Positions 45,683-57,520 of a stretch of DNA of 64,000 bases are shown here, in pieces (position 1 is the stretch's first letter; the number at the start of each line of letters is the position of its first letter). The DNA is from Palaemon carinicauda. Its lineage: Eukaryota > Arthropoda > Malacostraca > Decapoda > Palaemonidae. The translations under genes and the position numbers were made by a program. Location: positions 63,741,747-63,805,746 of the forward strand of contig NC_090739.1 in the NCBI RefSeq assembly GCF_036898095.1. Direction: 5' to 3'. The notes beneath the pieces were generated by a model that worked only from the letters and a program-made list of their open reading frames with translations, made no database searches and was not told the DNA's origin.

Positions 45683-47040
45683 CTGTCAATGTAAAATTAA
45701 ATCTTTCTATACATTATATAAAAAAGAACAAATAAAATATTAAATTTTATTAAGTAAATGTTTTCTCGCGATATGAAAAGCTCTTATCCTTTTGCCAACC
45801 TAATAGCTATCAAAGGGCAAATAACTATTTTCATTTAGTTGCCTAAATTTTCAAAACAGTAGGGAAAACTTCAATTGTTATGGGGCTGTTTGCTTTACAG
45901 GCTCTCCTCAACTTTATTACATTATTTGTTGTAATAATTGTCAACACTCCTTGGCTGTCACAATTCATGTAATCATAACTAATCAACTACCATTGTACAG
46001 TATATAATCTATTTTTTTGTATAATTTTTGTGTGTTTTTAAAACATATATTTTGTGATTTTATTTTGCTTAAATTCATAATTTGTTATGTTATTTGAATT
46101 GTCCAATTCTTGATATAAATCAGAATGATTACCCAATGACATTGAATATATTGGTTCCTCTTTGATGCAATTTCCTTATCAGAGTCCTTAGAAATGCAGA
46201 GTAGAATGGGAAATGTTTGGACTTGGGTAAGAAATGGATCTACAGTATATTAAATTTTATATTTTTGGAGAAGTGAGGATTAACCCTAAAGAAGGATCTA
46301 CTCAGAATGAAAGGGCTGGTCTAATAATATCAGGGAGCAGTTAAAAGTAATTTGAAACACAAGATAAAAAACCAATAGAAAGATTTTACCATTCGCAGGT
46401 TTGATATTTGCCATTTTGATTATTTGCAAAAAGGCTGTGAAATTCCATTAAGCAATATTTATGGGTAATTAATCCCAGGTGTAATACTGTAACACCAAAT
46501 ACAGAACAGGCCTTGGTAGAAAAGAATGAATGATTTGAAGTTCTCTGACATCCTGACATTGTGGTAGAGAGAGAGAAAAAAAATCACAACAGTATTACAC
46601 AAAGGTTTGAAAATGCAATTATATATCAGAATTGGTATCAATTTGCTCTCCTTTGTTATGTAACTTGGTAAGGTGTTTTCTATTTGATCTTGAGTAAGTT
46701 AAAAGGTTGCTGAGAACGCAACCATAACTAGTTTTTGTCAGCTGATGTTTATAAACACCAAGTAAAAGCATTTCAGATTCAATTCATTCTATTTTAACAA
46801 AGTAATTTTTAAAGCACTGGTATTAAAACAACAATACCAACAATAAAAAGAACTTACAGGATGCACAAAGTTTAAGGCATGTAATCGTACCTAGCATAAG
46901 CTAAGTTAGATTAGCCTAGGCCTACGGTAGGTCTCAAACTTCACCTACGATGTATAGGATGCAGGGAGATTTTTTTTTAGCCAAAATTTTGGGAAAAAAG
47001 TGCGTTCTATAGGCCATGAAATACGGTATGTATAATTAGG
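45683..47040. other. PDPR intron sequence, AT-rich
   Basis: No coding region or named repeat is seen between the exon at 45482-45682 and the DIRS starting at 47041. Confidence 0.6.
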
Positions 47041-47240
47041 AAAAATGTTATTTTGATAATAAAATAAATTTTTGAATATACTTACCCGGTGATTATAATA
47101 GCTGCAACTCTGTTGCTCGACAGAAAAACTCTACGGAAAAATTCGCCAGCGATCGCTACACAGGTAGGGGGTGTACTCAACAGCGCCATCTGTCGTTCAG
47201 ATACCCAGTACTTATTGTAAACAAAGAACTCAATTTTCTC
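47041..47240. repeat. Left inverted terminal repeat (47-53 kb DIRS)
   Basis: Inverted copy of 53385-53556 with several substitutions. It includes GCCATCTGTCGTTCAGATAC, present as its reverse complement at 53414-53433. Confidence 0.9.
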
Positions 47241-47289
47241 CTCGGTCCACTGCGTCTCTATTGGGGAGGAAGGGAGGGTCCTTTAATTT

Positions 47290-47379
47290 ATAATCACCGG
47301 GTAAGTATATTCGAAAATTTATTTTATTATCAAAATAACATTTTTCAATATTTAACTTAGCCGGTGATTATAATAGCTG
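47290..47379. repeat. Internal complementary region (47-53 kb DIRS)
   Basis: The first half is the reverse complement of the left end (47041-47100), ending TTATCAAAATAACATTTTT. The second half, CAATATTTAACTTAGCCGGT onward, is the reverse complement of the right end (53520-53556). They join near 47345. Confidence 0.9.
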
Positions 47380-47781
47380 ATTCACACCCAGGGGGGTGGG
47401 TAGAGACCAGCAAAATCTGTTTACATCATATGAGCTAAGAATTTTTATTTCATTTTAGAAGTTATCAAAATAACAAAAACAAAATAAATAGGTACCTGGT
47501 AAGGAAGTCGACTTGAACAATTACTCTGCCTTTTTAAGTACGTCTTCCTTACGGAGCCTCGCGATCCTCTTAGGATGCTGAGCGACCCCTAGGATCTGAA
47601 GTATCAAGGGTTGCAACCCATACAACAGGACCTCATCAAAACCTCTAATCTAGGCGCTTCTCAAGAAATGACTTTGACCACCCGCCAAATCAACCAGGAT
47701 GCGAAAGGCTTCTTAGCCTTCCGGACAACCCAAAAACAACAATAAAAACATTTCAAGAGAAAGATTAAAAAGGTTATGGAA

Positions 47782-48900
47782 TTAGGGAATTGTAGTGGTT
47801 GAGCCCTCACCCACTACTGCACTCGCTGCTACGAATGGTCCCAGAGTGTAGCAGTTCTCGTAAAGAGACTGGACATCCTTAAGATAAAAAGATGCGAACA
47901 CTGACTTGCTTCTCCAATAGGTTGCGTCCATTATACTTCGCAGAGATCTATTTTGTTTAAAGGCCACGGAAGTTGCGACAGCTCTAACTTCGTGTGTCCT
48001 TACCTTCAGCAAAGCTTGGTCTTCCTCATTCAGATGGGAATGAGCTTCTCGTATTAACAGTCTGATAAAATAGGATAAAGCATTCTTTGACATAGGCAAA
48101 GATGGTTTCTTAACTGAACACCATAAAGCTTCAGACGGGCCTCGTAAAGGTTTAGTTCGTTTTAAATAGAACTTAAGAGCTCTTACAGGGCATAAGACTC
48201 TTTCTAGTTCATTTCCAACCATATACGATAAGCTTGGAATATCGAACGATTTTGGCCAAGGTCGAGAAGGCAGCTCGTTTTTGACTAGAAAACCAAGTTG
48301 TAGAGAACATGTAGCCGTTTCAGATGAGAATCCGATGTTCTTGCTGAAGGCATGAATCTCACTGACTCTTTTAGCTGTGGCTAAGCATACCAGGAAAAGA
48401 GTCTTTAAGGTGAGATCTTTCAGGGAGGCTGATTGTAGCGGCTCGAACCTGTCTGACATAAGGAATCTTAGTACCACGTCTAAATTCCAACCAGGTGTAA
48501 CCAAACGACGCTCCTTCGTGGTCTCAAAAGACTTAAGGAGGTCCTGTAGATCTTTATTGTTGGAAAGATCTAAGCCTCTGTGACGGAAGACTGATGCCAA
48601 CATGCTTCTGTAACCCTCGATAGTGGGAGCTGAAAGAGATCGTTCTTTCCTCAGATATAAGAGGAAGTCAGCTATTTGAGTTACAGAGGTACTGGTCGAG
48701 GATACGGATACTGACTTGCACCAGTTTCGGAAGATTTCCCACTTCGATTGGTAGACTCTAAGGGTGGATGTTCTCCTTGCTCTAGCAATCGCTCTGGCTG
48801 CCTCCTTCGAAAAGCCTCTAGCTCTCGAGAGTCTTTCGATAGTCTGAAGGCAGTCAGACGAAGAGCGTGGAGGCCTTGGTGTACCTTCTTTACGTGTGGC
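47782..48900 (-). CDS. Tyrosine recombinase of the 47-53 kb DIRS
   Basis: This is the last roughly 370 residues of a long minus-strand frame that opens at 50136 (784 codons in all); its first half overlaps gag, the deletion joint and RNase H in another frame and is low-complexity. The N-domain has TSTLRVYQSKWEIFRNWC and YLRKERSLSAPTIEGYRSML. The catalytic domain has LATAKRVSEIHAFS (Arg), RTHEVRAVATSVAFKQ (HxxR) and YWRSKSVFASFYLKDVQ with the Tyr. The frame is uninterrupted and all key residues are present, so it may still be active. Confidence 0.85.
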   Translation of the reverse strand, partial: ATRKEGTPRPPRSSSDCLQTIERLSRARGFSKEAARAIARARRTSTLRVYQSKWEIFRNWCKSVSVSSTSTSVTQIADFLLYLRKERSLSAPTIEGYRSMLASVFRHRGLDLSNNKDLQDLLKSFETTKERRLVTPGWNLDVVLRFLMSDRFEPLQSASLKDLTLKTLFLVCLATAKRVSEIHAFSKNIGFSSETATCSLQLGFLVKNELPSRPWPKSFDIPSLSYMVGNELERVLCPVRALKFYLKRTKPLRGPSEALWCSVKKPSLPMSKNALSYFIRLLIREAHSHLNEEDQALLKVRTHEVRAVATSVAFKQNRSLRSIMDATYWRSKSVFASFYLKDVQSLYENCYTLGPFVAASAVVGEGSTTTIP

Positions 48901-49889
48901 TGACGTAGAAGGTCCACCCTTAGGGGAAGTGTTCTGGGAACGTCTACTAGCCATCGAAGTACCTCGGTGAGCCATTCTCTCGCGGGCCAGAGGGAAGCAA
49001 CTAGCGTCAACCTTGTCCCTTCGTGAGAGGCGAACTTCTGCAGTACCTTGTTGACAATCTTGAACGGAGGGAATGCATATAGATCTAGATGTGACCAATC
49101 TAGGACAAAGGCCTCTATATGAACTGCTGCTGGGTCCGGGATTGGTGAGCAAAATATTGGGAGCCTCTTGGTCATCGAGGTTGCGAAGAGATCTATGGTT
49201 GGCTGGCCCCAGGTGGCCCAAAGTCTCTTGCATACATCCTTGTGGAGGGTCCATTCTGTTGGAATTATTTGTCCCTTCCGACTGAGACAACCTGCCATGA
49301 CATTCAAGTTGCCTTGGATGAACCTCGTTACTAGTGATATGTTTAGACCTTTTGACCAGGTGAGGAGGTCCCTTGCGATCTCGTACAACGTCAGAGAGTA
49401 GGTCCCTCCTTGCTTGGAGATGTACGCCAAAGCCGTGGTGTTGTCCGAGTTCACCTCCACCACTTTGCCTTGAAGGAGAGACCTGAAGCTTTTCCAGGCC
49501 AGATGTACTGCCAGTAGCTCCTTGCAGTTGATATGCATTGTCCTTTGACTCGAGTTCCATATTCCCGAGCATTCCCGACCGTCTAATGTCGCACCCCAGC
49601 CTACGTCCGATGCGTCCGAGAAGAGAACGTGGTTGGGAGTCTGAACAGCCAGGGGAAGACCCTCTCTTAGGTTGATATAGTCCTTTCACCAAGTCAGACA
49701 AGACTTTATCTTTTCGGAAACCGGGATCGAGACCGCTTCTAGCGTCTTGTCCTTTTTCCAGTGAAAAGCTAGATGGTATTGAAGAGGACGGAGGTGTAGT
49801 CTTCCTAGTGACACAAATTGTTCCACGGATGACAGCGTCCCTACCAGACTCATCCACAGCCTGACTGAGCAGCGTTCCTTCTTCAGCAT
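48681..49889 (-). pseudogene. RNase H and post-RNase H region of the 47-53 kb DIRS
   Basis: Frame 49538-48681 contains MHINCKELLAVHLAW, EVNSDNTTALAYISKQGG (catalytic Asp), then PTIDLFATSMTKRLP, LYAFPPFKIVNKVL and VASLWPAREWL of the conserved post-RNase H block. Frame 49889-49686 (VGTLSSVEQFVSLGRLHLRP) is the connection that normally follows the RT thumb. The polymerase domain upstream is gone, so no cDNA could be made by this copy itself. Confidence 0.75.
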
Positions 49890-49915
49890 CTTCTGGATGG
49901 ATAGCAGGGCTTGAT

Positions 49916-51660
49916 CTATTCTGGGGGCTGATCGTCTTGTTGTTCAGCAACGTCCTCATCAGAGGGTTCCTCATCCGAAAACTGATGAGGAAACGGCAAC
50001 GGAGTGGGCAACGTCTGGCTCGCTGAGTCCGGTCGCACTGGTGGATGCGTGACGGAGCCGGACGCAATATCATGGAACTGCTGCACAGTCTGTGAACTGT
50101 CAACAACCATGGGTGCGCGAGGAAGCACAGCGTCAACCCGAGACTGTCTAGACCGTCTGGGTTGTGCGGTCAACACCCTACCGGGTTGCTGAGGTTGACG
50201 CACTGCGTCAAAACAAGTCACCTCTGCTGGTTGTTGAACGTCCTGAACGTCAACAACCACCTCCGAGCGTCGCTTAACGTCAACGTGCGGCTGGCAACCC
50301 ACACTGGGTCGCATCGGTGGAGGAACCACCTCAACTGGCAGACGCGAGTAGGTTACCTCAGCGTCAACAGGGCGCACAACCGACCGGTTGGAAGGTTGTT
50401 GGCCAGAAGGTTCGGTAGCAACCTTCTCCGCATTAAAGTCCTCTATCAAGGACGCAAGCTTGGACTGCATGTCTTGCAGCAAAGCCCATTTAGGGTCTAC
50501 GGGAGCAGGGGTGGCAACAGACGGGGTTAGCGACTGAGGCGGAACCGTTTACCATCCCTGAAAGCCTTGTTATGCGTGACATAATTGTACAGCAAAACTT
50601 CAAAGGCTCGACAACAGCTGTGAAGTTGACCTGTAAACAACTTGGAGCGTCTCCTGGCCAGGCGCCAGGGAGAGCCTACGAGAATTGAGAAGTCTATCTG
50701 GGCAGAGGCATGAACTCCCAAGCCGAGAACTTCTCTCGTGTCATATCAGACTCTCTCTCTATAAACCAGTTTACAAGAAGGGAAAGCAAAGGCTGTATCC
50801 CCCAAACTCCTCCTGGTGAAAAACCAGTCGCCTAGCCAACGTAAAACTCTCTAGGAGAGCGAGAGAGCACTAGCTTAAAAACAACGGCTTCGAAGTAGCT
50901 AGGCCTAGTGTAAGCTCTGACGTTTAGGCGAACGAGGAGCAGCAGTTACAAAAAGATCCGGACAAAGATCCTTAAAAAAATCATCATGATTTAATTAAAG
51001 TCCATAGGAGGCTAAGCAGCTTGAGGCTCCTCTCCATCTGACAGAGTCCTCAAGGGAATATCAGTAGGAGGGGGAACAGCAACTTCCTCATCTACAGAAA
51101 CCTTGTCCGATAAAAGCTGAGTCTCAAGCAAGGGAGAGACCTACCGTGGTGGCAATGCTTTACAAGCAGAGTCCACACTCACTGGTGCATTAGTAGCGGA
51201 CCAGAACGCAACGTCATGTAACTGCTTGACAGTCTGTGAACTGTCAACAACTGAACTGTCAACCACAACAGGTGCGTGAGGACGCACAGCGTCCACTCGA
51301 GACTGCTTTGACTGCCTAGACTGAGCAGTCAAAACAACTCTAGAATGCGGAGGTTGACGCACAGCGTCAAAACAAGTCAACTCCGATTGTTAGTGAACGT
51401 CTTGAACGTCAACAGGAGCATCAGCAAGTGGCCTAACGTCCAAATGCGGCTGAAAAACAACACGAGACCGCATCGAGTGTGGTTCTAAACAACCTGACTG
51501 ACGTGACTAAGCTACGCCAACGTCAACAGAAAGCACAAAGGAACGTTAGGTTGGCTGAAAGCCAGGATATCGATGAGATCGGCTAGACTCAACGGACTAA
51601 TCGGCAGAATAGTCTTCCATAAGGGAGGCAAGCATATACTGCATGTTTTGCCATACAACC
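49916..51660 (-). pseudogene. Gag remnant with internal tandem duplication
   Basis: Frame 50482-49916 is a Val/Gln/Asp-rich gag segment (DMQSKLASLIEDFN coiled-coil-like start, FDAVRQPQQPGRVLTAQPRR, acidic end DEEPSDEDVAEQQDD). A diverged copy of its middle occurs at 51380-51141 (FDAVRQPPHSRVVLTAQSRQ), offset by 1157 bp. The two together form a tandem segmental duplication of gag. Which copy is original is unclear. Confidence 0.6.
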
Positions 51661-52116
51661 CCTTAAGGATCAACGGAAATGGTTGTGGTAATAGACGAGG
51701 GTAACGTCTGTGACCGCAACACTTTGCCTACAAAAAAAGACTCTCAGAGTCTGTGTTACGCTTTTGTTAGGCGGCGAGCAGTTATCCGATGACTGCATAG
51801 GGTCAGAGCTGTTCTAATGGTTGTAACCTGGACGCTGGACCTGTCCTGAAAGGACTGACTTTCGCTTAAGCGCTTCGAAACCTTGTGACAGGTTTCTTAT
51901 GCGAAAAGCCTTCGGATGGCGAGGAGAAACAACGTCTCTCTCGTCTTATGGTAGGGGAGATCTTGGTAAGATACACCCAATACCATAGAGGGAAAACGTC
52001 TGTTCGTTGGTCAAGGCCTCTCGAACCCATAAGTCGTTTGACATTACTTCTCCCCTGGGCTTGGGAGCATGTAAGAGGTCCCGGACTAGGTGAACGACAG
52101 GCACGAACAGACGAAC

Positions 52117-52174
52117 CCTCGGACGCAACACTGTAACACTTTGCGCCTCGGACGCAACACTGTAACACTTTGCG
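52117..52174. repeat. 29-bp tandem duplication
   Basis: Two exact 29-bp units (52117-52145 and 52146-52174) start CCTCGGACGCAACACTGTAA. They lie in the 5' region of the 47-53 kb DIRS. Confidence 0.95.
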
Positions 52175-53384
52175 CATATCACTTTATCATTTCGATTTTC
52201 TGTTTTGCACTATTTCTACCTGAAACACGCAATTCTACCCTTCATTAAAAGGTAGTAATTGCGAAATCAGTCGTATAATGCAAGCTCATTAATACCAGCA
52301 AAAAACAGAAAACATATTTTAAGATAAAAAAAAAAAAAAAAAATCAGTGGCTGGGAAAGAGACTAAACACTAGTTCATATAACTACGTTTTCAATCTCTC
52401 ACCGCACATAGCCTGGGGACGAGAATAAAAACCTAAAAACGTTTTATCCTTCCTCCCCGTACAGCGACTAGGGATGCGAGTAACACGAGAACAACGTTAC
52501 CCGCTTGAACGGAACGTTTTCTCTCCTCTCTCTCCCTCCGTCTCTATCTCTCTCTCTCTTTCTCTTGATTTCGCACCTAAGAGAAGAGCCCAATTATATC
52601 TCGTCAAAAAAAACATGTTATTTGACTAAAGGAAAAAACTGAAAGGTTTTTCAAATAAAAAGTTCCTTTAAATTAGAATTTAAAACATTTAAGCTAAGAA
52701 AGAATGAACAAAACGTCAGTATCGATTTACTCTTACTGCAAAGTGAAACCGTGATACACTCTCTCTCTAACGTAACGATAGAGTGCATGTTGAACGTCCT
52801 GAACGTCAACAACTGCGTAGCATAAAAAAACTAAACGTTAGTTCATCTTTGAAAACAGTACGAAGACTATCAAAGAAATTCTTTCATAAAATATTACATT
52901 TAAAAAGTTTTAAATCCTTAGCTCTTTAAAAGCTAATTACGAAATAAAGGGCTCAACGTTGATTAACTTCGGTTTCCAAGTTAGGACCGCCTACTCTCAG
53001 GAAAGGTCTATCTAAACAAAACATTAAAATTTATTTTATATGTTTATAATAAATGGAAAGTTCATCGAAGAGGCCTAATAAAGGCGGAGAGATATAAAAT
53101 ATATAGAGGAAAATCTATAACGTGATAAGATAATTACTAAAAGCCTAAACACACTTCCGTCTAAGGGAAGGGTCGGCCATTTTAAAAGTGAAAGAAAGTC
53201 CATACTCTCTTTGTCACCATAATTAAATCTATCCAAAACGAGTTCAAGATTTAAGATGAAGATAAAACACCTGCATAGCGAAAGCTCAAAACTAGAATAA
53301 AGTACTTCACCAATTAGTTGTGAAAAAACTCCAGTTTAGCAACAGCGAATAAGAGCGTCTTGTCGATAGCTCGACAGAGAGAAA

Positions 53385-53556
53385 ATTGAGTTCTTTGTTT
53401 ACAATGAGTACTGGGTATCTGAACGACAGATGGCGCTGTTGAGTACACCCCCTACCTGTGTAGCGATCGCTGGCGAATTTTTCCTTAGAGTTTTTCTGTT
53501 GAGCAACAGAGTTGCAGCTATTATAATCACCGGCTAAGTTAAATATTGAAAAATAC
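53385..53556. repeat. Right inverted terminal repeat (47-53 kb DIRS)
   Basis: Inverted counterpart of 47041-47240. It ends ACCGGCTAAGTTAAATATTG, which is the sequence copied in the internal complementary region. Confidence 0.9.
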
Positions 53557-54129
53557 AAATTATTTTTAAAAAAATGTGATTTATTCCAACTAGAATACAA
53601 ACGCTCATCGTTTAATAAAATACTTATTCTTAGGGAGGAGGAAGTCGATTCTGTACAGGAGCATAAGTAATAACTTGAATCAACCTCCTAATAACCTGAG
53701 TATGGAAATACCACAGGTCTTAGGTTGGGTTCCTACCAGGAGACTGGTAAACGGGCCATATAAGAATTTACAGTATCTGATATGATACAGTGGCATGAAG
53801 CTGTGGTCCCTTCCTTTAAGGGGTCAGGAACTACTCGGGTATCGTTCACCCCCTGCTTTTCTTGAAACCACGACTGGCCTTCCTGAACTTCAACTTATTA
53901 ATCTTCCTGGTAGAAGTGTCAGAATAAAAAATGGTAAACAGGTCTTCTAGGAGTTCTAGGAGAAGGAGACTCCAAAATCAAAGCATTGTTCTCTAGTCAT
54001 GGGTAGTGCCATAGCCTCTGTACCATGGCCTTCCACTGTCTTGGATTTGAGTCCTCTTGCTTTAAGTTTTTATAGTTTATATAAGAAAGATCCAATTTAA
54101 TGTTGTTAATGTTATAAAAAATTTAATCT
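53557..54129. other. Intron spacer, unassigned
   Basis: No gene is recognised. A minus-strand Lys/Arg-rich reading at about 53860-53950 has the flavour of a gag end but is too short to assign. Confidence 0.4.
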
Positions 54130-54291
54130 TTTATTTTTTAGTACTTCTGTTATAGTTTATTTATTTCCTTTTTCTTTTTCTCACTGGGCTATTTTTCCCT
54201 GTTGGAGCCCTTGGGCTTGTAGCATCTTGCTTTTCCAACTAGGGCTATAGCTTAGCTTGTAATAAAATAATGATAATAATAATAATTATAA
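54130..54291 (+). mobile_element. LINE 3' end with AAT-type tail, copy 2
   Basis: The block TCACTGGGCTATTTTTCCCT, then GTTGGAGCCC and TTTTCCAACTAGGGCT, followed by an imperfect (AAT)n tail, matches the 3' end of the LINE at 8636-9388 in the opposite orientation. Only the terminal part is present (5' truncation). The true 5' limit may be further left, up to about 54000. Confidence 0.75.
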
Positions 54292-54534
54292 TATATTATT
54301 ACAAGGTTGTACTGTAGTGTGAATCTATGCCAGTTCAGCCATAAGCCATAGCCAGTCCGAAACACATGTATCTTGCTTCCTTTCATTAATTAAAAAGCTG
54401 CATTTATCAACCTTTCAAAGCAAAAGCTAAGAGAAATATTTAACATCCTTGGAGAGGATACAACAATGCATCAGCACTCATTGTTTTGTTAAAGTTTTTA
54501 TTAATTATGTAGGAGATATTTTAATGTTGTTACT

Positions 54535-54648
54535 CTTCTTAAAATATTTTATTTTTCCTTGTTTCCTTTCCTCACTAGGCTATTTTCACTGTTGGAGCCC
54601 CTGGGCTTATAGCATCCTGATTTTCCAACTAAGGTTGTAGCTTAGCAA

Positions 54649-54713
<65 letters not shown>
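54535..54713 (+). mobile_element. LINE 3' end with long (AAT)n tail, copy 3
   Basis: A third copy of the same LINE terminus (CCTCACTAGGCTATTTTCAC, GGAGCCCCTGGGCTTATAGC) ends in about 21 AAT units at 54649-54712. It is in the same orientation as, and about 420 bp from, the copy at 54130-54291. Confidence 0.8.
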
Positions 54714-54897
54714 TGCAGCCGGAAACAAAAGTGAGGAGTCTTTGACAGTTGGGTGGGCAAGGATATTGAACATTCCCTATTTTAAATTAGCTATGTGACT
54801 CCGAGGTAAATATCAAAATAAAAATATTATATGATTAAAATTCAGTATTTCACCATCTTACAAACTATATAAATATATTTTTAGGCAAACAACTCAC

Positions 54898-55077
54898 ATT
54901 CAACTTCACCCGAAAAGATCGACCACATTCAAGAGGAGTTGTTGTCGAGTCGAGGTCCTGACCCCAGAATGCATAGAATTTTTCTATCCTAAGTGATCGC
55001 ATTGCATAGTAGCCAGCATGCCGCAGGTCATATTTCTTCCCAACAGATACTAAGTTGTTATACACATGGAGAGCATA
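54898..55077 (-). CDS. PDPR: PDPR, GcvT-domain exon
   Basis: Exactly 60 codons between an AG acceptor (TTACAG-type before 55077) and a GTGAGT donor (54897-54892). It starts YALHVYNNLVSVGKKYDLRH and continues AGYYAMRSLRIEKFYAFWGQ with TTPLECGRSFRVKLN. The AGYYAxRSLRIEKFxAFWGQD pattern is characteristic of the folate-binding GcvT-like domain in PDPR, and human PDPR is nearly identical here. Both borders are phase 0. Confidence 0.95.
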
Positions 55078-55900
55078 CTGTAATATAGTTTGAATTATTA
55101 AAAAATAATATTGAAAATACCATAAAAAAAACAATCTTCAGTCAAGAGATTTTCAAACAGAAAGGCATTCCTCAGTATAAAAATAAAGTCCTTTAAAAAT
55201 ATTGTTTCATAGTTCCAAGCATTACCTTCACTACTGTTGTTATGCCTGGTCAAGGTCAGTATACAAATGATTGAATTATGATAGTTAAATTAAGAAATAA
55301 CAGTCAAGTAGAAGCACAATACTCAATGGCCCAAAGCACAAACCACAGTCTTAGACAGTCACACTGCTAGTTTTCTAACAACCACACAGGTTGCTCAGGC
55401 CATTACAGGCACATTGCACAATGTCTCCTTTTAGCGAGGTATCAAGGTTTTTTCCAGTTACCAGTTCTGTATAGCGGAGAAATGTAGGCAATCAGAAAAG
55501 GTTTTTCCAAGTAATAACGGTAGATTTGTATGCAAGAGTGTGTAAAAATATATTTTGTTAAATTCATGAAATTTTAAGATGGCAGCAACATGTAAAAATT
55601 TATAACAATTTTGTCTTCCCGGAAAAAATTGAAAATAATCTGTAGTATTTCAATCGTAAAAATTGTCAGCCATTTGGCCTCCATCGACAGCTTTATTTTC
55701 AGATTATTTGCTTATATATTTCTTTTCTTGTTTACACAACTGAACATTTTTCCCGATGACATTGACATTATTGAGATAGCTTCTCTGTCGATCGATATGT
55801 TCGGTGAGCTACGATCAATAAGTGTCACATTTGTACCCGAGAGATATCAGTGGCTTTCTTTTTGTATATTTTTTTTTCACATTCTTTTTCTCAATCAATC
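55078..55900. other. Intron spacer upstream of the Mutator-like remnant
   Basis: AT-rich. It may contain the terminal region of the Mutator-like element, but no inverted repeat could be matched by eye. Confidence 0.5.
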
Positions 55901-57520
55901 ATGCCTAAGAGGAAGAATTCAATGAGGTATTTAATGTCTGCAAAAATCATCCAGGCTTATAATGAAAAAAAGAAAAGGTGAATGTGAAATGGCACCACCA
56001 CCGTCTCCAATAGAGGACGAGGAAGATGGGGCGAGTAGTAGCTCACACACGGGATTTTCTTTTGTTGCTTCATTACACAAAACTCCTTGGAATATTAGTG
56101 AAACACCAGGGTTGTTTAATGATAGTGATGATGATTTTTCATTAGTGCAATCTGATGAAAAAACTTCTCAAATTTTACATTTACAGGAAATTCATGTAAA
56201 TGATGTGCAGCAAAATGATGTAAGATCTGTTTATTCAACTGCTGAACTGCAAAGCGCACTTGGAAAATTTTTGTTCAAGTAAAAGAACATAGATTCACTT
56301 ATTATTTACCAAACAATGATAGTGAAACCCTTCCTCTGATGGCAGGGAAAATAGGGGAATTGATTTCTCAATTGATAAGCAGTGATTGTGGCAAAACAGC
56401 AAAACTTGATATTGCAAGAAAAAATTTGGATCTTGATCTGAAATGGAAATGTGAATGCGAGTTTCCTTAAAAATTCAAATTTAAACAGTAAAAGGTATTG
56501 AAAGTCTTAATACTGATAGCATTGGTGTAGGAACTTCATTTTTTCAACAGAACATTTTGAATGGTGATGATTTGGCAGCAATGAATAATACAGCTTCTCA
56601 TGTAAACAGCACTTATCAGCAATATAAAAAATCAATTGAAGCTCTAGCTGATAATAAATATAATTAAACATTGGGTGAAGTCGATAAAGGAGTGTTCCAG
56701 GATTAAGAAAAGTTGGGAATTACACCTGATACACATGGTGTTTTAGACATCGAGGTAATTTTTGCTGGTAGCTGGACGAAGATGTGATTTAAATCTCTGA
56801 TTGGCCTGGGTATAGTGACAGAAGTTCAAACAGGTTTTGTGCTTGATGCAGACGTTCATTCAAAGAACCATTATTATTGCAATGCTATAAATTTCAAATT
56901 CAAGAAAAAATCAAATGAGGTATATGAGGCTGAATTGCTAGTGCACAAACATACAGGAAAATGCAAGAATAATTTTGAAGAATATTCTGGAAAGATAGAA
57001 GTTCAAGCAGCTGTTCAATTATGTCAAAGATCTTGGGACAGGAAATTTAGGTATCGTGAGTATGTTGGAGATGGAGATTTAAAAGGTTATACAACAGTTA
57101 TGGGCATGAATAAAGGAACTGGACTACATGGCACCTAGTACCCAGTGTTGAAGGAGTGTATCAATCAAATCCAGAAAAATTCAAGTTTCTTTTGGAGATA
57201 CTAAAAGTAGTTATGAAGAAAAAGTGACAAAGAAAGATGGTATAAAAAATTAACTAGCACACTTGTTGGCTTAAACAAATTGAGACCTGAAAACGATAAT
57301 TAGAAAATCAACAAATACTATGGTTGTGCAATTGCATGAGATGCTTAAAATATGAATGGCCCAATATGTGAGATGGAAAAACAAAGAATGGCCATATTTA
57401 AGCATGACCATTCTCTGACTAGGAGAGCAAAGCTATTGTTTCTACCAGCAGGTCATAGCAACAAAATGTCCAACCCAGAGGCCATAATAAAATCAGGGTA
57501 AAACTGAAGTTGAATGATGA
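55901..57520 (+). pseudogene. Mutator-like transposase remnant
   Basis: It starts at ATG 55901 with MPKRKNSMRYLMSAKIIQAY; a frameshift moves into the 55962-56282 frame. Several stops follow. The best part is 56815-57138: VLDADVHSKNHYYCNAINF, HKHTGKCKNNFEEYSGKIEV, then YREYVGDGDLKGYTTVMG. This Cys/His plus GDGD arrangement matches the animal Mutator-like transposase family (catalytic Asp in the GDGD segment). A degraded INKYYGCAIA and H-x-x-C-like end follow. The element is inactive. Confidence 0.7.

Larger units (their letters stand above)
47041..53556 (-). mobile_element. DIRS-type retrotransposon lacking the RT polymerase core
   Basis: The terminal repeats (about 47041-47240 and 53385-53556) are inverted; shared blocks include GATTATAATAGCTGCAACTC and AACTCAATTTTCTC. 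Minus-strand order: a 5' region, gag (partly duplicated, 51660-49916), a short RT-connection piece (49889-49686), RNase H (49538-48681) and recombinase (to 47782). An internal complementary region lies at 47290-47379. The RT palm with its YLDD box is missing between 49916 and 49890. It is a deletion derivative that keeps ends, gag, RNase H and recombinase. Confidence 0.85.

Noticed and set aside
47782..50136. 784-codon frame read as one protein
   Set aside because: Only the last roughly 370 residues are a recognisable recombinase; the first half overlaps RNase H and gag in another frame and is low-complexity.
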